Counted from the first letter of the stretch, positions 16,404 to 25,165 are shown. The stretch is 64,000 bases of DNA from Thermoflexales bacterium (GCA_025056965.1 JANWVF010000152.1:60839-124838); one strand, 5' to 3'. The notes: a model not told the origin generated them from the sequence alone. Numbers and translations: made by a program.

Positions 16404-18149
16404 ATGAGCACCGCGAATCGCTCTCTCCCCACGTTATCCTCAGTAGTCGTAACGGTAATGCTTTTGGCAGCCTGCGCGCCGGCCACGCCGGCAGCCCCGG
16501 TCATGCCAACCTCAGTGCCTCCTACGCCGACTGAGGCCGCGGCTCCTACCGAAACACCGCCCCCCACCGAGGTAGCAGCGGCGACTGAAACACCAGCGCC
16601 TGAGGCCGCAGCCATGATGAAGGTCGAAGCGCCCGACTGTAACTACGGCGGCACGATGAAGGCTATCGAAGCTGTGGACGAGCTAACCGTCAAGTTCACT
16701 TTATGCTCTCCCGATCCGGCTTTCCCATACAAGATTGCCGGCGATTCATTCGCCATTCTCGACGCTGACTACCTGAATGAGACTGGTGGTGATAGCAACA
16801 AAATCAGCGAAGCCCCCGTCGGCACCGGTCCTTACAAGCTGAAGGAGTGGAAGCGCGGCGAGAGCATCACCTATGAAGCTTTTGCCGATTATTGGGGCGA
16901 GAAAGCTAAGACGCCGACCGCTGTGCTACGCTGGTCGAAGGAAGCGGCGCAGCGCCTGCTCGAGTTGCAGTCCGGCAATGCCGACGGCATATCGAACGTC
17001 GGCCCAGACGACTTTGAGACGGTTGAGAAAGACTCTGGCCTGAAGCTGATTGAAGTGCCGGCGGCCAATATCTTTTACATCGGCTTCAACAACACTATCC
17101 CGCCCTTCGATGATGACCGCGTGCGCCTGGCTTTCGCGTATGGCATTGATCGCCAACGCATCGTAGATGACTACTATCCTCGTGGCTCAGTCGTTGCTAC
17201 TAGCTTCGTGCCGACCAGTTTTGCCGTTGGCGCGTCTCCGAACGTGCCCTGGCACGAGTACAACCCAGAGAAGGCTAAGGAGTTGCTGAAGGAAGCAGGC
17301 AAAGAGAATCTGGAAGTGACGCTGACCTATCGCGATGTCGTACGCGGATACTTGCCTAACCCAGGTGTAGTAGCGCAGGAGATCCAGGCGCAGCTCAAGG
17401 AGATCGGGGTCAACGTCAAGATCGAAGTCAAAGAATCCGGTGCATTCCTCGACTCAGTGACGGCCGGCAAGGAGGCGTTCTACCTACTCGGTTGGGGTGC
17501 TGACTATCCGGACGCGACGAACTTCCTAGACTATCACTTTGGACCGGAGAATAAGCAGTTCGGCAAGCCCTACGATGATATTGTGGCCTTGCTGAAAGAG
17601 GGCGCATCTACTGCTGATCTGGCCAAGCGCCAAGCAGCCTACGATAAGGTTAACGAGCTGCTGAAGAGGTACGTGCCAATGATTCCCGTCGCGCACGGCG
17701 GCTCAGCGTTGGCCTACCGCGCTGATGTAGAAGGCGCACATGCCAACCCGGTCAGCGCGCTAGTCTTTGCCGTAATGGCACCACCGCGTGACACGTTCGT
17801 CTATGTACAGAATGCCGAGCCTATCAGCTTGTATTGTGCCGATGAGAGCGATGGCGAAACGTTCACCGCTTGCGCGCAGATCTACGAGACCCTGCTGCGC
17901 TTCAAGCTAGGCACAGCCGAGGTCGAGCCGGCGCTTGCCGAGAGCTACGAGTCCAATGCCGACCTGACTGAATGGACGTTCAAGCTCCGCCCCGGCGTCA
18001 AGTTCCACAACGGCGCAACGCTCGACGCCAACGATGTGGTCGCCACAATGGCTGCTCAGTGGGACGCCAAAAACCCCAACCACAAGGGGCGCACCGGCAG
18101 CTTTGAATATTGGACGGCCTATTTCGGCTCGTTCTTGAACGCTCCATAG
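16404..18149 (+). CDS. Circularly permuted family-5 (peptide/nickel type) ABC substrate-binding lipoprotein
   Basis: A 581-residue lipoprotein with signal peptide and lipobox LLAAC, then a Pro/Thr/Ala/Glu linker to about residue 70. The fold is SBP_bac_5, but the order is rotated. Residues 80-460 match the middle and C-terminal parts of normal members (IEAVDELTVKFTL, then GTGPYKLKEWKRGESI, DRVRLAFAYGIDR and IPVAHGG). From about 462 the sequence matches the usual N-terminal part (QIYETLL, EPALAESYES, WTFKLRPGVKFHNGATLDANDV). It ends where the usual chain would run into IEAVDELTVKFTL. AAGGAGG lies 6 nt before the ATG. It feeds the two permeases downstream. Confidence 0.9.
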   Translation: MSTANRSLPTLSSVVVTVMLLAACAPATPAAPVMPTSVPPTPTEAAAPTETPPPTEVAAATETPAPEAAAMMKVEAPDCNYGGTMKAIEAVDELTVKFTLCSPDPAFPYKIAGDSFAILDADYLNETGGDSNKISEAPVGTGPYKLKEWKRGESITYEAFADYWGEKAKTPTAVLRWSKEAAQRLLELQSGNADGISNVGPDDFETVEKDSGLKLIEVPAANIFYIGFNNTIPPFDDDRVRLAFAYGIDRQRIVDDYYPRGSVVATSFVPTSFAVGASPNVPWHEYNPEKAKELLKEAGKENLEVTLTYRDVVRGYLPNPGVVAQEIQAQLKEIGVNVKIEVKESGAFLDSVTAGKEAFYLLGWGADYPDATNFLDYHFGPENKQFGKPYDDIVALLKEGASTADLAKRQAAYDKVNELLKRYVPMIPVAHGGSALAYRADVEGAHANPVSALVFAVMAPPRDTFVYVQNAEPISLYCADESDGETFTACAQIYETLLRFKLGTAEVEPALAESYESNADLTEWTFKLRPGVKFHNGATLDANDVVATMAAQWDAKNPNHKGRTGSFEYWTAYFGSFLNAP

Positions 18150-18172
18150 CATCCCAGGCGCAAATCGCACGC

Positions 18173-18219
18173 CGGTTAGGTCTACCGAGTCGTCGAAGTT
18201 GACTCGGTGGACCTAACCG
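18173..18219 (+). promoter_or_regulatory. Long stem-loop between binding-protein and permease genes
   Basis: GGTTAGGTCTACCGAGTC (18174-18191) pairs with GACTCGGTGGACCTAACC (18201-18218) around a 9-nt loop; one position is a G-U pair, and one more C-G pair extends the base to 19 bp. It ends 11 nt before the permease ATG. No T-run follows. It probably sets the ratio of binding protein to permease. Confidence 0.75.
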
Positions 18220-18230
18220 CCTCATCCACA

Positions 18231-19307
18231 ATGGCCCAATTCGTTGCACGCCGCCTTTTGCTTCTGCTCCCGGTGATGCTCGGCATATTGCTGGTCACGT
18301 TCGTGCTACTGCGACTAATTCCCGGCGATCCATGCAAGTCCATGCTAGGCGAGCGCGCTACCGAAGAAAAGTGCAATGCCTTTCGCGAGCGCTTTGGCTT
18401 GAACGATTCGATTCCTGTTCAGTTCGCACGTTATGTAACCAGAATATTACAGGGCGATTTGGGAGTCTCTATCAAGAATGGTCGGCCAGTGACAGACGTG
18501 CTGGCCGAGCGTCTGCCGATGACGATGGAGCTGGCATTCCTGGCTACAGTATTTGCTTCCACCTTCGGCATTGCGCTGGGAGTGATCAGCGCTGTGCGTC
18601 ATAACACAGCAGTAGATGTTGGTGCGATGATCTTTGCCAACATCGGCGTCTCGATGCCGGTATTCTGGCTCGGCCTGATGCTGGCCTACATCTTTGCGCT
18701 GGCGCTGAAAGGCACGCCCTTCCAACTGCCCCCCTCCGGCCGACTGACCGCAGGCACAGACCTGCCCTCGCTATTAAGCGTCTGGGGGATGGAAGACGCA
18801 CAAGGGCTGCAGCGATTTGTCGTCCTAATGCTCTCTAACTCGGTGTTGCTGAACGCGTTGATCCAAGGCAAGTTCGCCGTCTTCGCGGACGCGCTTCGGC
18901 ACCTGATCCTGCCGGCCGTAGCGGTCGGCACCATCTCCCTCGCTATCATCGCCCGCATGACCCGCGGAGCGATGCTCGATGCGCTTACACAAGACTACGT
19001 GCGCGTCGCGCGCGCCAAGGGGCTCATTGAGCGTGCAGTCATCCTCAAACACACGCTGCGCAATGCCTTAATACCCATTGTGACGATCATCGGCTTGCAA
19101 ATCGGCAGCTTGCTTTCGGGCGCAGTATTAACCGAGACAGTGTTCAGCTTGCCGGGAATCGGCACGCAAGTCGTAGATGCCATCATTGCCCGCGATTACC
19201 CGGTCGTGCAAGCGTTCACCGTGCTTATCGCCATCATCTTCGTTGTGGTCAACCTGATTGTAGACATAAGCTATGCCTATTTAAATCCGCGCATTCGTAT
19301 AAGCTGA
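18231..19307 (+). CDS. ABC transporter permease, DppB/OppB type
   Basis: A 358-residue inner-membrane permease. Typical features are the N-terminal FVARRLLLLLPVMLGILLVTF, the conserved LIPGDPC and the cytoplasmic EAA loop RVARAKGLIERAVILKHTLR, with six transmembrane helices. It pairs with the following permease to form the channel for the permuted binding protein. I use the ATG at 18231; an in-frame GTG at 18207 is inside the stem-loop and would add eight polar residues. No ATPase gene lies in the operon, so the ATPases must be encoded elsewhere. Confidence 0.93.
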   Translation: MAQFVARRLLLLLPVMLGILLVTFVLLRLIPGDPCKSMLGERATEEKCNAFRERFGLNDSIPVQFARYVTRILQGDLGVSIKNGRPVTDVLAERLPMTMELAFLATVFASTFGIALGVISAVRHNTAVDVGAMIFANIGVSMPVFWLGLMLAYIFALALKGTPFQLPPSGRLTAGTDLPSLLSVWGMEDAQGLQRFVVLMLSNSVLLNALIQGKFAVFADALRHLILPAVAVGTISLAIIARMTRGAMLDALTQDYVRVARAKGLIERAVILKHTLRNALIPIVTIIGLQIGSLLSGAVLTETVFSLPGIGTQVVDAIIARDYPVVQAFTVLIAIIFVVVNLIVDISYAYLNPRIRIS

Positions 19308-19316
19308 AACAGCTTC

Positions 19317-20264
19317 ATGCGAGAGTCTCTCTCCGTCGCCCCGACAGCGGGCTTAGCAACTGCTGAGGTCAGTCGGCCTCGCGCGCAGTCACCATTCGCC
19401 CGTATGATTCGCCGGCTGCTGCGCAATCGTTCAGCGCAGGTCGGCCTGATCATCACCTCCCTAATCGTTTTAACCGCCATCTTCGCCGACATCATTGCCC
19501 CGTACGCTTACGACCAGCAGATCCGCCAACCCGGTCTGCGACGGCGCAGTCCGCCGTGCATCCATCTGCTCGGTTGCGACCGCAACAAGCCTCAGTTGCT
19601 GATGGGATTAGACAGCAACTTTCGCGACCTGTTCTCGCGCGTCGTGTATGGCTCGCGTCTCTCGCTGCAGATTGGCTTCTTGACTACCGGCGCAGCAATC
19701 TTGATCGGCACATTACTGGGCGCAATTGCGGGCTACGCCGGTGGCTGGATAGACAACATCATCATGCGCGTGATGGATGTGCTGCTCGCCTTCCCTAGCT
19801 TGCTGCTGGCCATCGCTATCGTCAGCGTGCTCGGCCCGGGATTGATCAATACGCTGCTGGCCGTTGCCATTGTCTCCATCCCAGTCTATGCACGCGTCGT
19901 TCGCTCCAGCGTGCTCAGCGTGAAGGAGATGGACTACATCACTGCGTCACGCGCACTAGGCGCATCATCCGCGCGCATCTTGTTCTTGCGTATCTTGCCG
20001 AATTCACTGACGCCGACGATCGTTGCCGGCACATTAGGAATTGCCACTGCCATCCTCGATGCCGCCGGGTTGTCCTTTCTCGGCTTAGGCGCACAGCCGC
20101 CTACGCCGGAATGGGGCTTGATGCTAGGGGAGGAGCGTAACAGCGTATTTAACGCGCCCCATCTGGTGTTCTTCCCCGGTGTTGCCATCATGATCACCGT
20201 GCTCGGGTTCAACCTGCTGGGCGACGGCTTGCGCGACGCAATGGACCCGCGCCGCAGGGTATGA
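19317..20264 (+). CDS. ABC transporter permease, DppC/OppC type
   Basis: A 315-residue permease, second half of the peptide-type importer, starting 9 nt after the first permease gene. A cytoplasmic N-terminus with RMIRRLLRNRSAQVGLI leads into helix 1. The EAA loop ASRALGASSARILFLRILPN and the family-typical GLSFLGLGAQPPTPEWG follow. A Cys-containing loop (SPPCIHLLGCDRNK) lies in the first external region, where DppC proteins usually have a shorter HPFGTD-type stretch. The substrate class (peptide, nickel or oligosaccharide) cannot be decided from sequence. Confidence 0.93.
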   Translation: MRESLSVAPTAGLATAEVSRPRAQSPFARMIRRLLRNRSAQVGLIITSLIVLTAIFADIIAPYAYDQQIRQPGLRRRSPPCIHLLGCDRNKPQLLMGLDSNFRDLFSRVVYGSRLSLQIGFLTTGAAILIGTLLGAIAGYAGGWIDNIIMRVMDVLLAFPSLLLAIAIVSVLGPGLINTLLAVAIVSIPVYARVVRSSVLSVKEMDYITASRALGASSARILFLRILPNSLTPTIVAGTLGIATAILDAAGLSFLGLGAQPPTPEWGLMLGEERNSVFNAPHLVFFPGVAIMITVLGFNLLGDGLRDAMDPRRRV

Positions 20265-20266
20265 AG

Positions 20267-20275
20267 TGCTAGAAT
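20267..20275 (+). promoter_or_regulatory. Extended -10 promoter of the Uma2 gene
   Basis: TG-C-TAGAAT, 8 nt before the ATG at 20284, lying immediately after the DppC stop codon. It suggests separate, leaderless transcription of the Uma2 gene. Confidence 0.5.
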
Positions 20276-20283
20276 CTTCGCGT

Positions 20284-21039
20284 ATGACTGCTGCGGCTGA
20301 AGCAACTCCGACGCCGGCTGTGGCCACGGCTGGCGATGGCCTGCCACAGATCAGCCGGGAATACCTGGAGGAATACGAGCGCCTCGTGCAGACTATCGTG
20401 ACGGAGGACGGCGCGCCGTTGGATAACATCTTCTCGGCCAAACAAGCACGCCTGCTCGTGGAGTCGCTCTACGCTTCGTGGCAACACCCCGAATTAGGTC
20501 GCCGATTCATCGCCGATGGCAACGTCGGTGTGTTCTATGCCCTGCGCCGGCCGCCGGTAGTGCCGAACATGTTCCTGAGCCTAGATGTCACGCTGCCAGC
20601 GGACATCTGGAAGAAGACCAACCGCTCATACTTCATCTGGGAATACGGCAAGCCGCCTGAGGTTGTAGTGGAGATTGTGTCGAACGAGGAAGGCGACGAA
20701 GAGCGCGCCGATGGCAAACTGCGCATCTACGCGCAGATGGGCGTCGTCCGCTACGTCGTCTACGACCCAGCACTGCACACCGGCAGCGAGCCGCTACGGC
20801 TATACGCGCTCATGCACGGCCGACTGCGCCGCACCGATGAAACCTGGTTCGACGAAGTGCAGCTGGGCGTCATGCTCTGGCGCGGCGTTTACGAAGAACG
20901 TGAGGACATCTGGCTGCGCTGGTGCGACCGAAATGGTGTCGTCGTTCCCACCGGTGCGGAGCGCGCCGAAGCCGAACGCCGGCGCGCTGAACGTCTAGCA
21001 GCTAAGCTGCGCGCCGCAGGCATAGACCCAGAGGACTAG
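20284..21039 (+). CDS. Uma2-family (DUF820) restriction-endonuclease-fold protein
   Basis: A 251-residue protein of the Uma2/DUF820 family, which expands strongly in Cyanobacteria and Chloroflexi and has a PD-(D/E)XK-like fold. Core elements are VPNMFLSLDV, PPEVVVEIVSNEEGDEERAD, GKLRIYAQMGVVRYVVYDP and a charged C-terminal helix rich in Arg, Ala and Glu. In active members D and E-x-K-like residues bind metal; here the central motif reads VEIVS. Targets are unknown for the family. The start at 20284 is chosen from the -10 box 8 nt upstream; an in-frame GTG at 20266 is possible. Confidence 0.88.
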   Translation: MTAAAEATPTPAVATAGDGLPQISREYLEEYERLVQTIVTEDGAPLDNIFSAKQARLLVESLYASWQHPELGRRFIADGNVGVFYALRRPPVVPNMFLSLDVTLPADIWKKTNRSYFIWEYGKPPEVVVEIVSNEEGDEERADGKLRIYAQMGVVRYVVYDPALHTGSEPLRLYALMHGRLRRTDETWFDEVQLGVMLWRGVYEEREDIWLRWCDRNGVVVPTGAERAEAERRRAERLAAKLRAAGIDPED

Positions 21040-21049
21040 CCCCTTCTGC

Positions 21050-22510
21050 TCACGCGGCGATGCGCCAACTCGTGCCTTTCGGGCCGTCCTCCAGCACGAT
21101 ACCGAGCTTGGCCAATCGGTCGCGAATGGCATCGGCGCGCGCGTAATCCTTCGCCTTGCGAGCTTCGTTGCGCATCTCGATCATTATCTCGATCAGCGCG
21201 GCCTCACGCTCGGCGCTGGCTGTATCGCGAGGCTCGACCTCTTCGCGCACGATACCCAGCACATCACCGGCCAACTCACGGTAAATCGCGTCGGCCTGGC
21301 CCAGCACCCGCTTCGTCGCAATATCGCTGCTGATGGCGTTGTTGATCTCTTTGCTCATCTCGAACAGCGCCGAAATAGCCAGCGGCGAGTTGAAGTCATC
21401 GTTCATCGCGCTGGTAAACAGCATGCGCGTTTGGTCAAGCATGTCTATTAACTGGCCGCGCGTCGCCTCGTCGCCGTCCTCCGGCGCGTGCTTCAGCGCA
21501 TCGCGCACGCGTCGCACGGCAGTGTGGATGCGCTCTACGCCTTTGCTCGCGGCCTCTAATGCCTCGGCGCTGTAGTCGGCCGGGCTGCTGTACTTGCCGG
21601 AGAGGATGAAATAGCGCAAGGCCTCGGGCCGGTAGGTCTTGAGCGCGTCTTTGATCGTGACGAAGTTGCCGAGCGATTTGCTCATCTTGACGCCGTTCAC
21701 CAGTAGCGAGCCGGTGAGCATCCAATAGTTGGCAAACGGCACCCCATATGCGCATTCACTCTGGGCAATCTCGGCTTCGTTGTGCGGGAAGATGTTGTCT
21801 ATGCCCCCGCCGTGAATGTCGAACGTCTTGCCGAGATACTTAGTGCTCATCGCCGAGCACTCGATGTGCCAGCCGGGATAGCCGCGCCCCCACGGCGAGG
21901 GCCACTGCAGAATATGGTTCTCCGGCGCCTTCACCCACAACGCGAAGTCCATCGGGTGGCGCTTCTCCTCGCGAATGGCTACGCGTTTGCCGGCCTCCAT
22001 CTCCTCGATCCGCCGACCGCTGAGCTTGCCGTAGTCTGGGTCGGACTCGACGCTGAAATACACCGAGCCGTTCACCTCGTACGCATGACCCTTTTCGATC
22101 AGTGTCTGGATCATCTCGATCTGTTCGGGGATATGCGCGCTGGCGCGCGGCGAAATATCCGGGCGCACTACCCCCAAGGCGTCCATATCCTCGAAGTATG
22201 AGCGCATATAACGCTCGACCAGCTCCATAGGCTCGACGCGCTCGCGCCGCGCACCCTTCAGGATGCGATCCTCGCCGTCGTCCAGCATGTGACCGACGTC
22301 GGTGATGTTTTGCACATAGCGCACCTTATAGCCGCTATACCGCAGCCAGCGCACGACGACGTCGAAGGCAACGTAGGTTTTGGCGTGCCCGAGATGAGCG
22401 TGGTCGTATACCGTTGGGCCGCACACATACATGAACACCCGGCCCTCGACGACGGGTTTGAAAGGTTCCTTTTCTCGCTTGAGTACGTTGTAGATGACTA
22501 GAGAAGTCAT
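21050..22510 (-). CDS. cysS: Cysteinyl-tRNA synthetase
   Basis: A 486-residue class I synthetase that charges tRNA-Cys. It has the zinc cysteine and HIGH-like segment YVCGPTVYDHAHLGHAK, the second zinc ligand set in WHIECSAMS and FDIHGGGIDNIFPHNEAE, and the KMSKS loop VKMSKSLGNF. The DALR domain covers the C-terminal 170 residues. The ATG at 22510 is preferred to a TTG at 22522. The gene follows the PIN-TRAM membrane protein by 12 nt, suggesting an operon. Confidence 0.96.
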   Translation of the reverse strand: MTSLVIYNVLKREKEPFKPVVEGRVFMYVCGPTVYDHAHLGHAKTYVAFDVVVRWLRYSGYKVRYVQNITDVGHMLDDGEDRILKGARRERVEPMELVERYMRSYFEDMDALGVVRPDISPRASAHIPEQIEMIQTLIEKGHAYEVNGSVYFSVESDPDYGKLSGRRIEEMEAGKRVAIREEKRHPMDFALWVKAPENHILQWPSPWGRGYPGWHIECSAMSTKYLGKTFDIHGGGIDNIFPHNEAEIAQSECAYGVPFANYWMLTGSLLVNGVKMSKSLGNFVTIKDALKTYRPEALRYFILSGKYSSPADYSAEALEAASKGVERIHTAVRRVRDALKHAPEDGDEATRGQLIDMLDQTRMLFTSAMNDDFNSPLAISALFEMSKEINNAISSDIATKRVLGQADAIYRELAGDVLGIVREEVEPRDTASAEREAALIEIMIEMRNEARKAKDYARADAIRDRLAKLGIVLEDGPKGTSWRIAA

Positions 22511-22522
22511 AGTGGGCAGCAA

Positions 22523-23659
22523 CTAGCGGTATTCTGAGGAATTGCGGGAGTCGGCAGGCGAGAGCCTCGCATTCACCGCTTGCTCTCGGCTCGCGGCCAA
22601 AGGCTTAGCAAAGATCATCCGGCCGGCAGCAGTCTGCAGCACCTTGGTCACGCTGACCTCAATGGCACGGTCAAGATAGGACTGACCCTCCTCGACCACC
22701 ACCATCGTGCCGTCCTCGAGGTAGCCCACGCCCTGGCCGGCTTCGCGGCCGGGCTGGATGATCTGAATGTGCAGCGATTCACCCGGCAGCACGACCGTCT
22801 TCACGGCATTGGCCAGCTCGTTGATGTTCAGCACCGTCACACCCTGAAGCGACGCTACTTTGTTTAAGTTGTAGTCGTTGGTTACTATAGGGCAGTTCCA
22901 CTGCTTGGCCAGCAAGATCAGCTTCTCGTCCACGCGCTGCGCCTCAATTGGGTCATCGTCTACGATCCTAACCGGCCAGGGTGATTCCTTTTGCAGGCGC
23001 TTGAGCACTTCCAGCCCGCGCCGGCCGCGCGCGCGGCGCATGGAGTCAGGCGAGTCGGCCACGAACTGCAACTCGTTCAGCACAAAACGCGGCACGATGA
23101 TTTCGCCGCGCAGGAAGCCGGCATTGCTCACATCGGCAATGCGCCCGTCAATGATCACGCTGGTGTCGAGCAGCAGCGGCTCACGCATCAAGACGGGCAG
23201 CTCCTCCGGTTTGGCCGTCGGCAGCTTAATGTTCAGGATCTGAAAGAGCTCTCGATAGCGTAAGCTCATGATGCCCAGGCCGAGCGTGCCGAACCCGACC
23301 GCGGCCAAGAAAGGCAGCACTGGCCCGAACGGCTCCGGCAAGCGCGCCAGCGGAAAGGCCAGCAGCGCAGCCAATAGCAGCCCGGCGCCCAGACCGATGA
23401 AGCCGGCCACGATCTGCGAGGCGCTCAAGCTAACGATGCGGTGGTAAAGCTGGGTAAGCGGACTACCGAACGCCACCGGGAACAGCAATGCGCCGATCAA
23501 GCCGACCGCAGACATGGTGATGACGTGCGCGATGACATAGTTATCGAGCGGCGGCGGGAAGTACGCGCTGATTAGATCGCCGAGCGACCAGCCGGCCAAG
23601 CCACAGACGACCGCGCCGCAAATTCGCAAGCCGATGAGGATGGATGATTCCGTCTTCAC
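22523..23659 (-). CDS. Membrane-anchored PIN-TRAM protein (YacL-like)
   Basis: A 378-residue protein. Four hydrophobic segments in the first 135 residues anchor it in the membrane. A PIN nuclease domain follows, with acidic residues in LLLDTSVIIDGRIADV, NELQFVADS, DEKLILLAKQ and VTNDYNLNKVA. A C-terminal TRAM domain (GREAGQGVGYLEDGTMVVVE) probably binds RNA. This matches Bacillus YacL and its relatives, which often neighbour aminoacyl-tRNA synthetase or isoprenoid genes. It is likely to cleave or bind RNA at the membrane; the substrate is unknown. Confidence 0.92.
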   Translation of the reverse strand: MKTESSILIGLRICGAVVCGLAGWSLGDLISAYFPPPLDNYVIAHVITMSAVGLIGALLFPVAFGSPLTQLYHRIVSLSASQIVAGFIGLGAGLLLAALLAFPLARLPEPFGPVLPFLAAVGFGTLGLGIMSLRYRELFQILNIKLPTAKPEELPVLMREPLLLDTSVIIDGRIADVSNAGFLRGEIIVPRFVLNELQFVADSPDSMRRARGRRGLEVLKRLQKESPWPVRIVDDDPIEAQRVDEKLILLAKQWNCPIVTNDYNLNKVASLQGVTVLNINELANAVKTVVLPGESLHIQIIQPGREAGQGVGYLEDGTMVVVEEGQSYLDRAIEVSVTKVLQTAAGRMIFAKPLAASREQAVNARLSPADSRNSSEYR

Positions 23660-23720
23660 GTCCTCAAGATAATGCTCAGATCAAACCGGATGAATGCTAG
23701 GGATGATGGTAACACAGTAG

Positions 23721-23726
23721 TAGAAT
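23721..23726 (+). promoter_or_regulatory. Candidate -10 box of the DUF3090 gene
   Basis: TAGAAT, 8 nt before the ATG at 23735, in the divergent gap with the PIN-TRAM gene. Short repeats ACACAG and CTGTGT flank it. Confidence 0.45.
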
Positions 23727-23734
23727 CTGTGTGT

Positions 23735-24280
23735 ATGCCCAACCGCGCGATAGACCTGAACCCCGTCTCCCGCGTGACCGTCGGTGCGATCGGCGAGCCA
23801 GGCCGACGCACCTTCTACATCCAAGCGCGCAAAGGATCGGAGCTGGTGACGCTTATCTGTGAGAAGGAACAGGTCTCGGCTTTGTGCCTGGCCCTGCAAC
23901 AGTGGCTGGACGAGTTGCGAGTCAAATACCCCAAAGGCGCGAACTTCGTTCGCCTCAACATAGACATGGAGCTTGAGCAACCGTTCACGCCGGCCTTTCG
24001 CGTGGGCCAAATGGGCCTGGGCTATGATGAAGAAAACGACCTGATCGTCCTCGTCCTTACCGAGCTGCTGCCGGAAGACGTGGATCAGGATGAGGCGACC
24101 ACGATTCGCTTGTTCTGTTCGCGGGCGCAGATAGACGCTTTCAGCCGACATGGTATGGAGGTCGTTGCCAAGGGCCGTCCAATCTGCCCTCTGTGTGGCA
24201 AACCAATGGATCCTCAGGGAAACGTTGAGGGGTTTTGCCCACGCCGCAATGGCCATGCCGATGAGATCGTCTTCGCATGA
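23735..24280 (+). CDS. DUF3090 family protein
   Basis: A 181-residue protein matching the DUF3090 family, uncharacterised and mostly found in Actinobacteria and Chloroflexi. Characteristic parts are the N-terminal DLNPVSRVTVGAIGEPGRRTFYIQA and the central FRVGQMGLGYDEENDLIVLV. A C-terminal zinc-ribbon-like segment is CPLCGKPMDPQGNVEGFCPR. It is followed 65 nt later by an SCO1664-like gene, the same pairing known in Actinobacteria. The start at 23735 follows from homology and the -10 box. Confidence 0.9.
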   Translation: MPNRAIDLNPVSRVTVGAIGEPGRRTFYIQARKGSELVTLICEKEQVSALCLALQQWLDELRVKYPKGANFVRLNIDMELEQPFTPAFRVGQMGLGYDEENDLIVLVLTELLPEDVDQDEATTIRLFCSRAQIDAFSRHGMEVVAKGRPICPLCGKPMDPQGNVEGFCPRRNGHADEIVFA

Positions 24281-24345
24281 ATTGGGGTCGCCGGTCGTCA
24301 ATCGTGAGTAGTGTTCCGTGATTGATGATCCGAGGTTGATAGGCC

Positions 24346-25104
24346 ATGAGCGACTCACTCCCGGTGCAAGAGGTGCTGCGGATCTTGAGCGAAGGAGAGA
24401 TGCAATCGCTGGGGCTAATGCCCTGGGGAACGAACTACACCTTTCTAGTGGAAGTGAAAGATCCGGACGCCTCGGGTGAGCAACAAGACAAGGCCTCGCT
24501 GTTGGCCGTATACAAGCCTCGACGTGGCGAGGCGCCGTTGTGGGACTTCCCCACCGGCACGCTGTGCCTGCGCGAGTATGCCGCCTACCTGGTGAGTGAG
24601 GCGCTAGGTTGGCAGCTCGTCCCGCCGACCGTCCTGCGCAACGGCCCGCATGGGTTCGGCTCGGTGCAGTTGTTCATAGACAACGATGCCGACCAGCATT
24701 TCTTCACCTTCCGCGAAGACGCGACCTGTTGCGAACAGCTCCAACGCATGGCGCTTTTCGACCTCATCACCAACAACGCCGATCGCAAAAGCGGGCATTG
24801 CCTGCGCGACAAGAACGGCCATGTGTGGGCCATTGACCACGGCATAACGTTCAACGCCGATTACAAGCTGCGGACGGTGATCTGGGACTTCGCCGGCCAG
24901 CCGATCCAGGCGCAAATGTTGGAAGACCTCAAGCGCCTTCGCCCACAAGTCGAGCCGGATCAACCGCTGGGCAAAGCGCTATCCAAGCTGTTGGACGAAG
25001 CGGAGGTGCGCGCCTTCATCAAGCGGTTGGACGGGCTGATTAAGATTAAGCGCTTCCCCAGCCCGAATCGCTACGACCGCAACATACCCTGGCCGCCGAT
25101 CTGA
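24346..25104 (+). CDS. SCO1664-family protein, PI3/4-kinase-like
   Basis: A 252-residue protein similar to the SCO1664 family, which has remote similarity to phosphatidylinositol 3/4-kinases. A nucleotide-binding lysine may be in LLAVYKPRRGEAP. The kinase-like catalytic stretch is LFDLITNNADRKSGHCL followed by VWAIDHGITFN, equivalent to the catalytic Asp/Asn and metal-binding Asp. GAGGT lies about 10 nt before the ATG. Its substrate is unknown; pairing with DUF3090 suggests one process for both. Confidence 0.85.
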   Translation: MSDSLPVQEVLRILSEGEMQSLGLMPWGTNYTFLVEVKDPDASGEQQDKASLLAVYKPRRGEAPLWDFPTGTLCLREYAAYLVSEALGWQLVPPTVLRNGPHGFGSVQLFIDNDADQHFFTFREDATCCEQLQRMALFDLITNNADRKSGHCLRDKNGHVWAIDHGITFNADYKLRTVIWDFAGQPIQAQMLEDLKRLRPQVEPDQPLGKALSKLLDEAEVRAFIKRLDGLIKIKRFPSPNRYDRNIPWPPI

Positions 25105-25165
25105 GCTCTCACCGGTATCCTCACTGCTGCCCCGCTCTTCCTGCCTCCTTTACCCGTCAACATGC

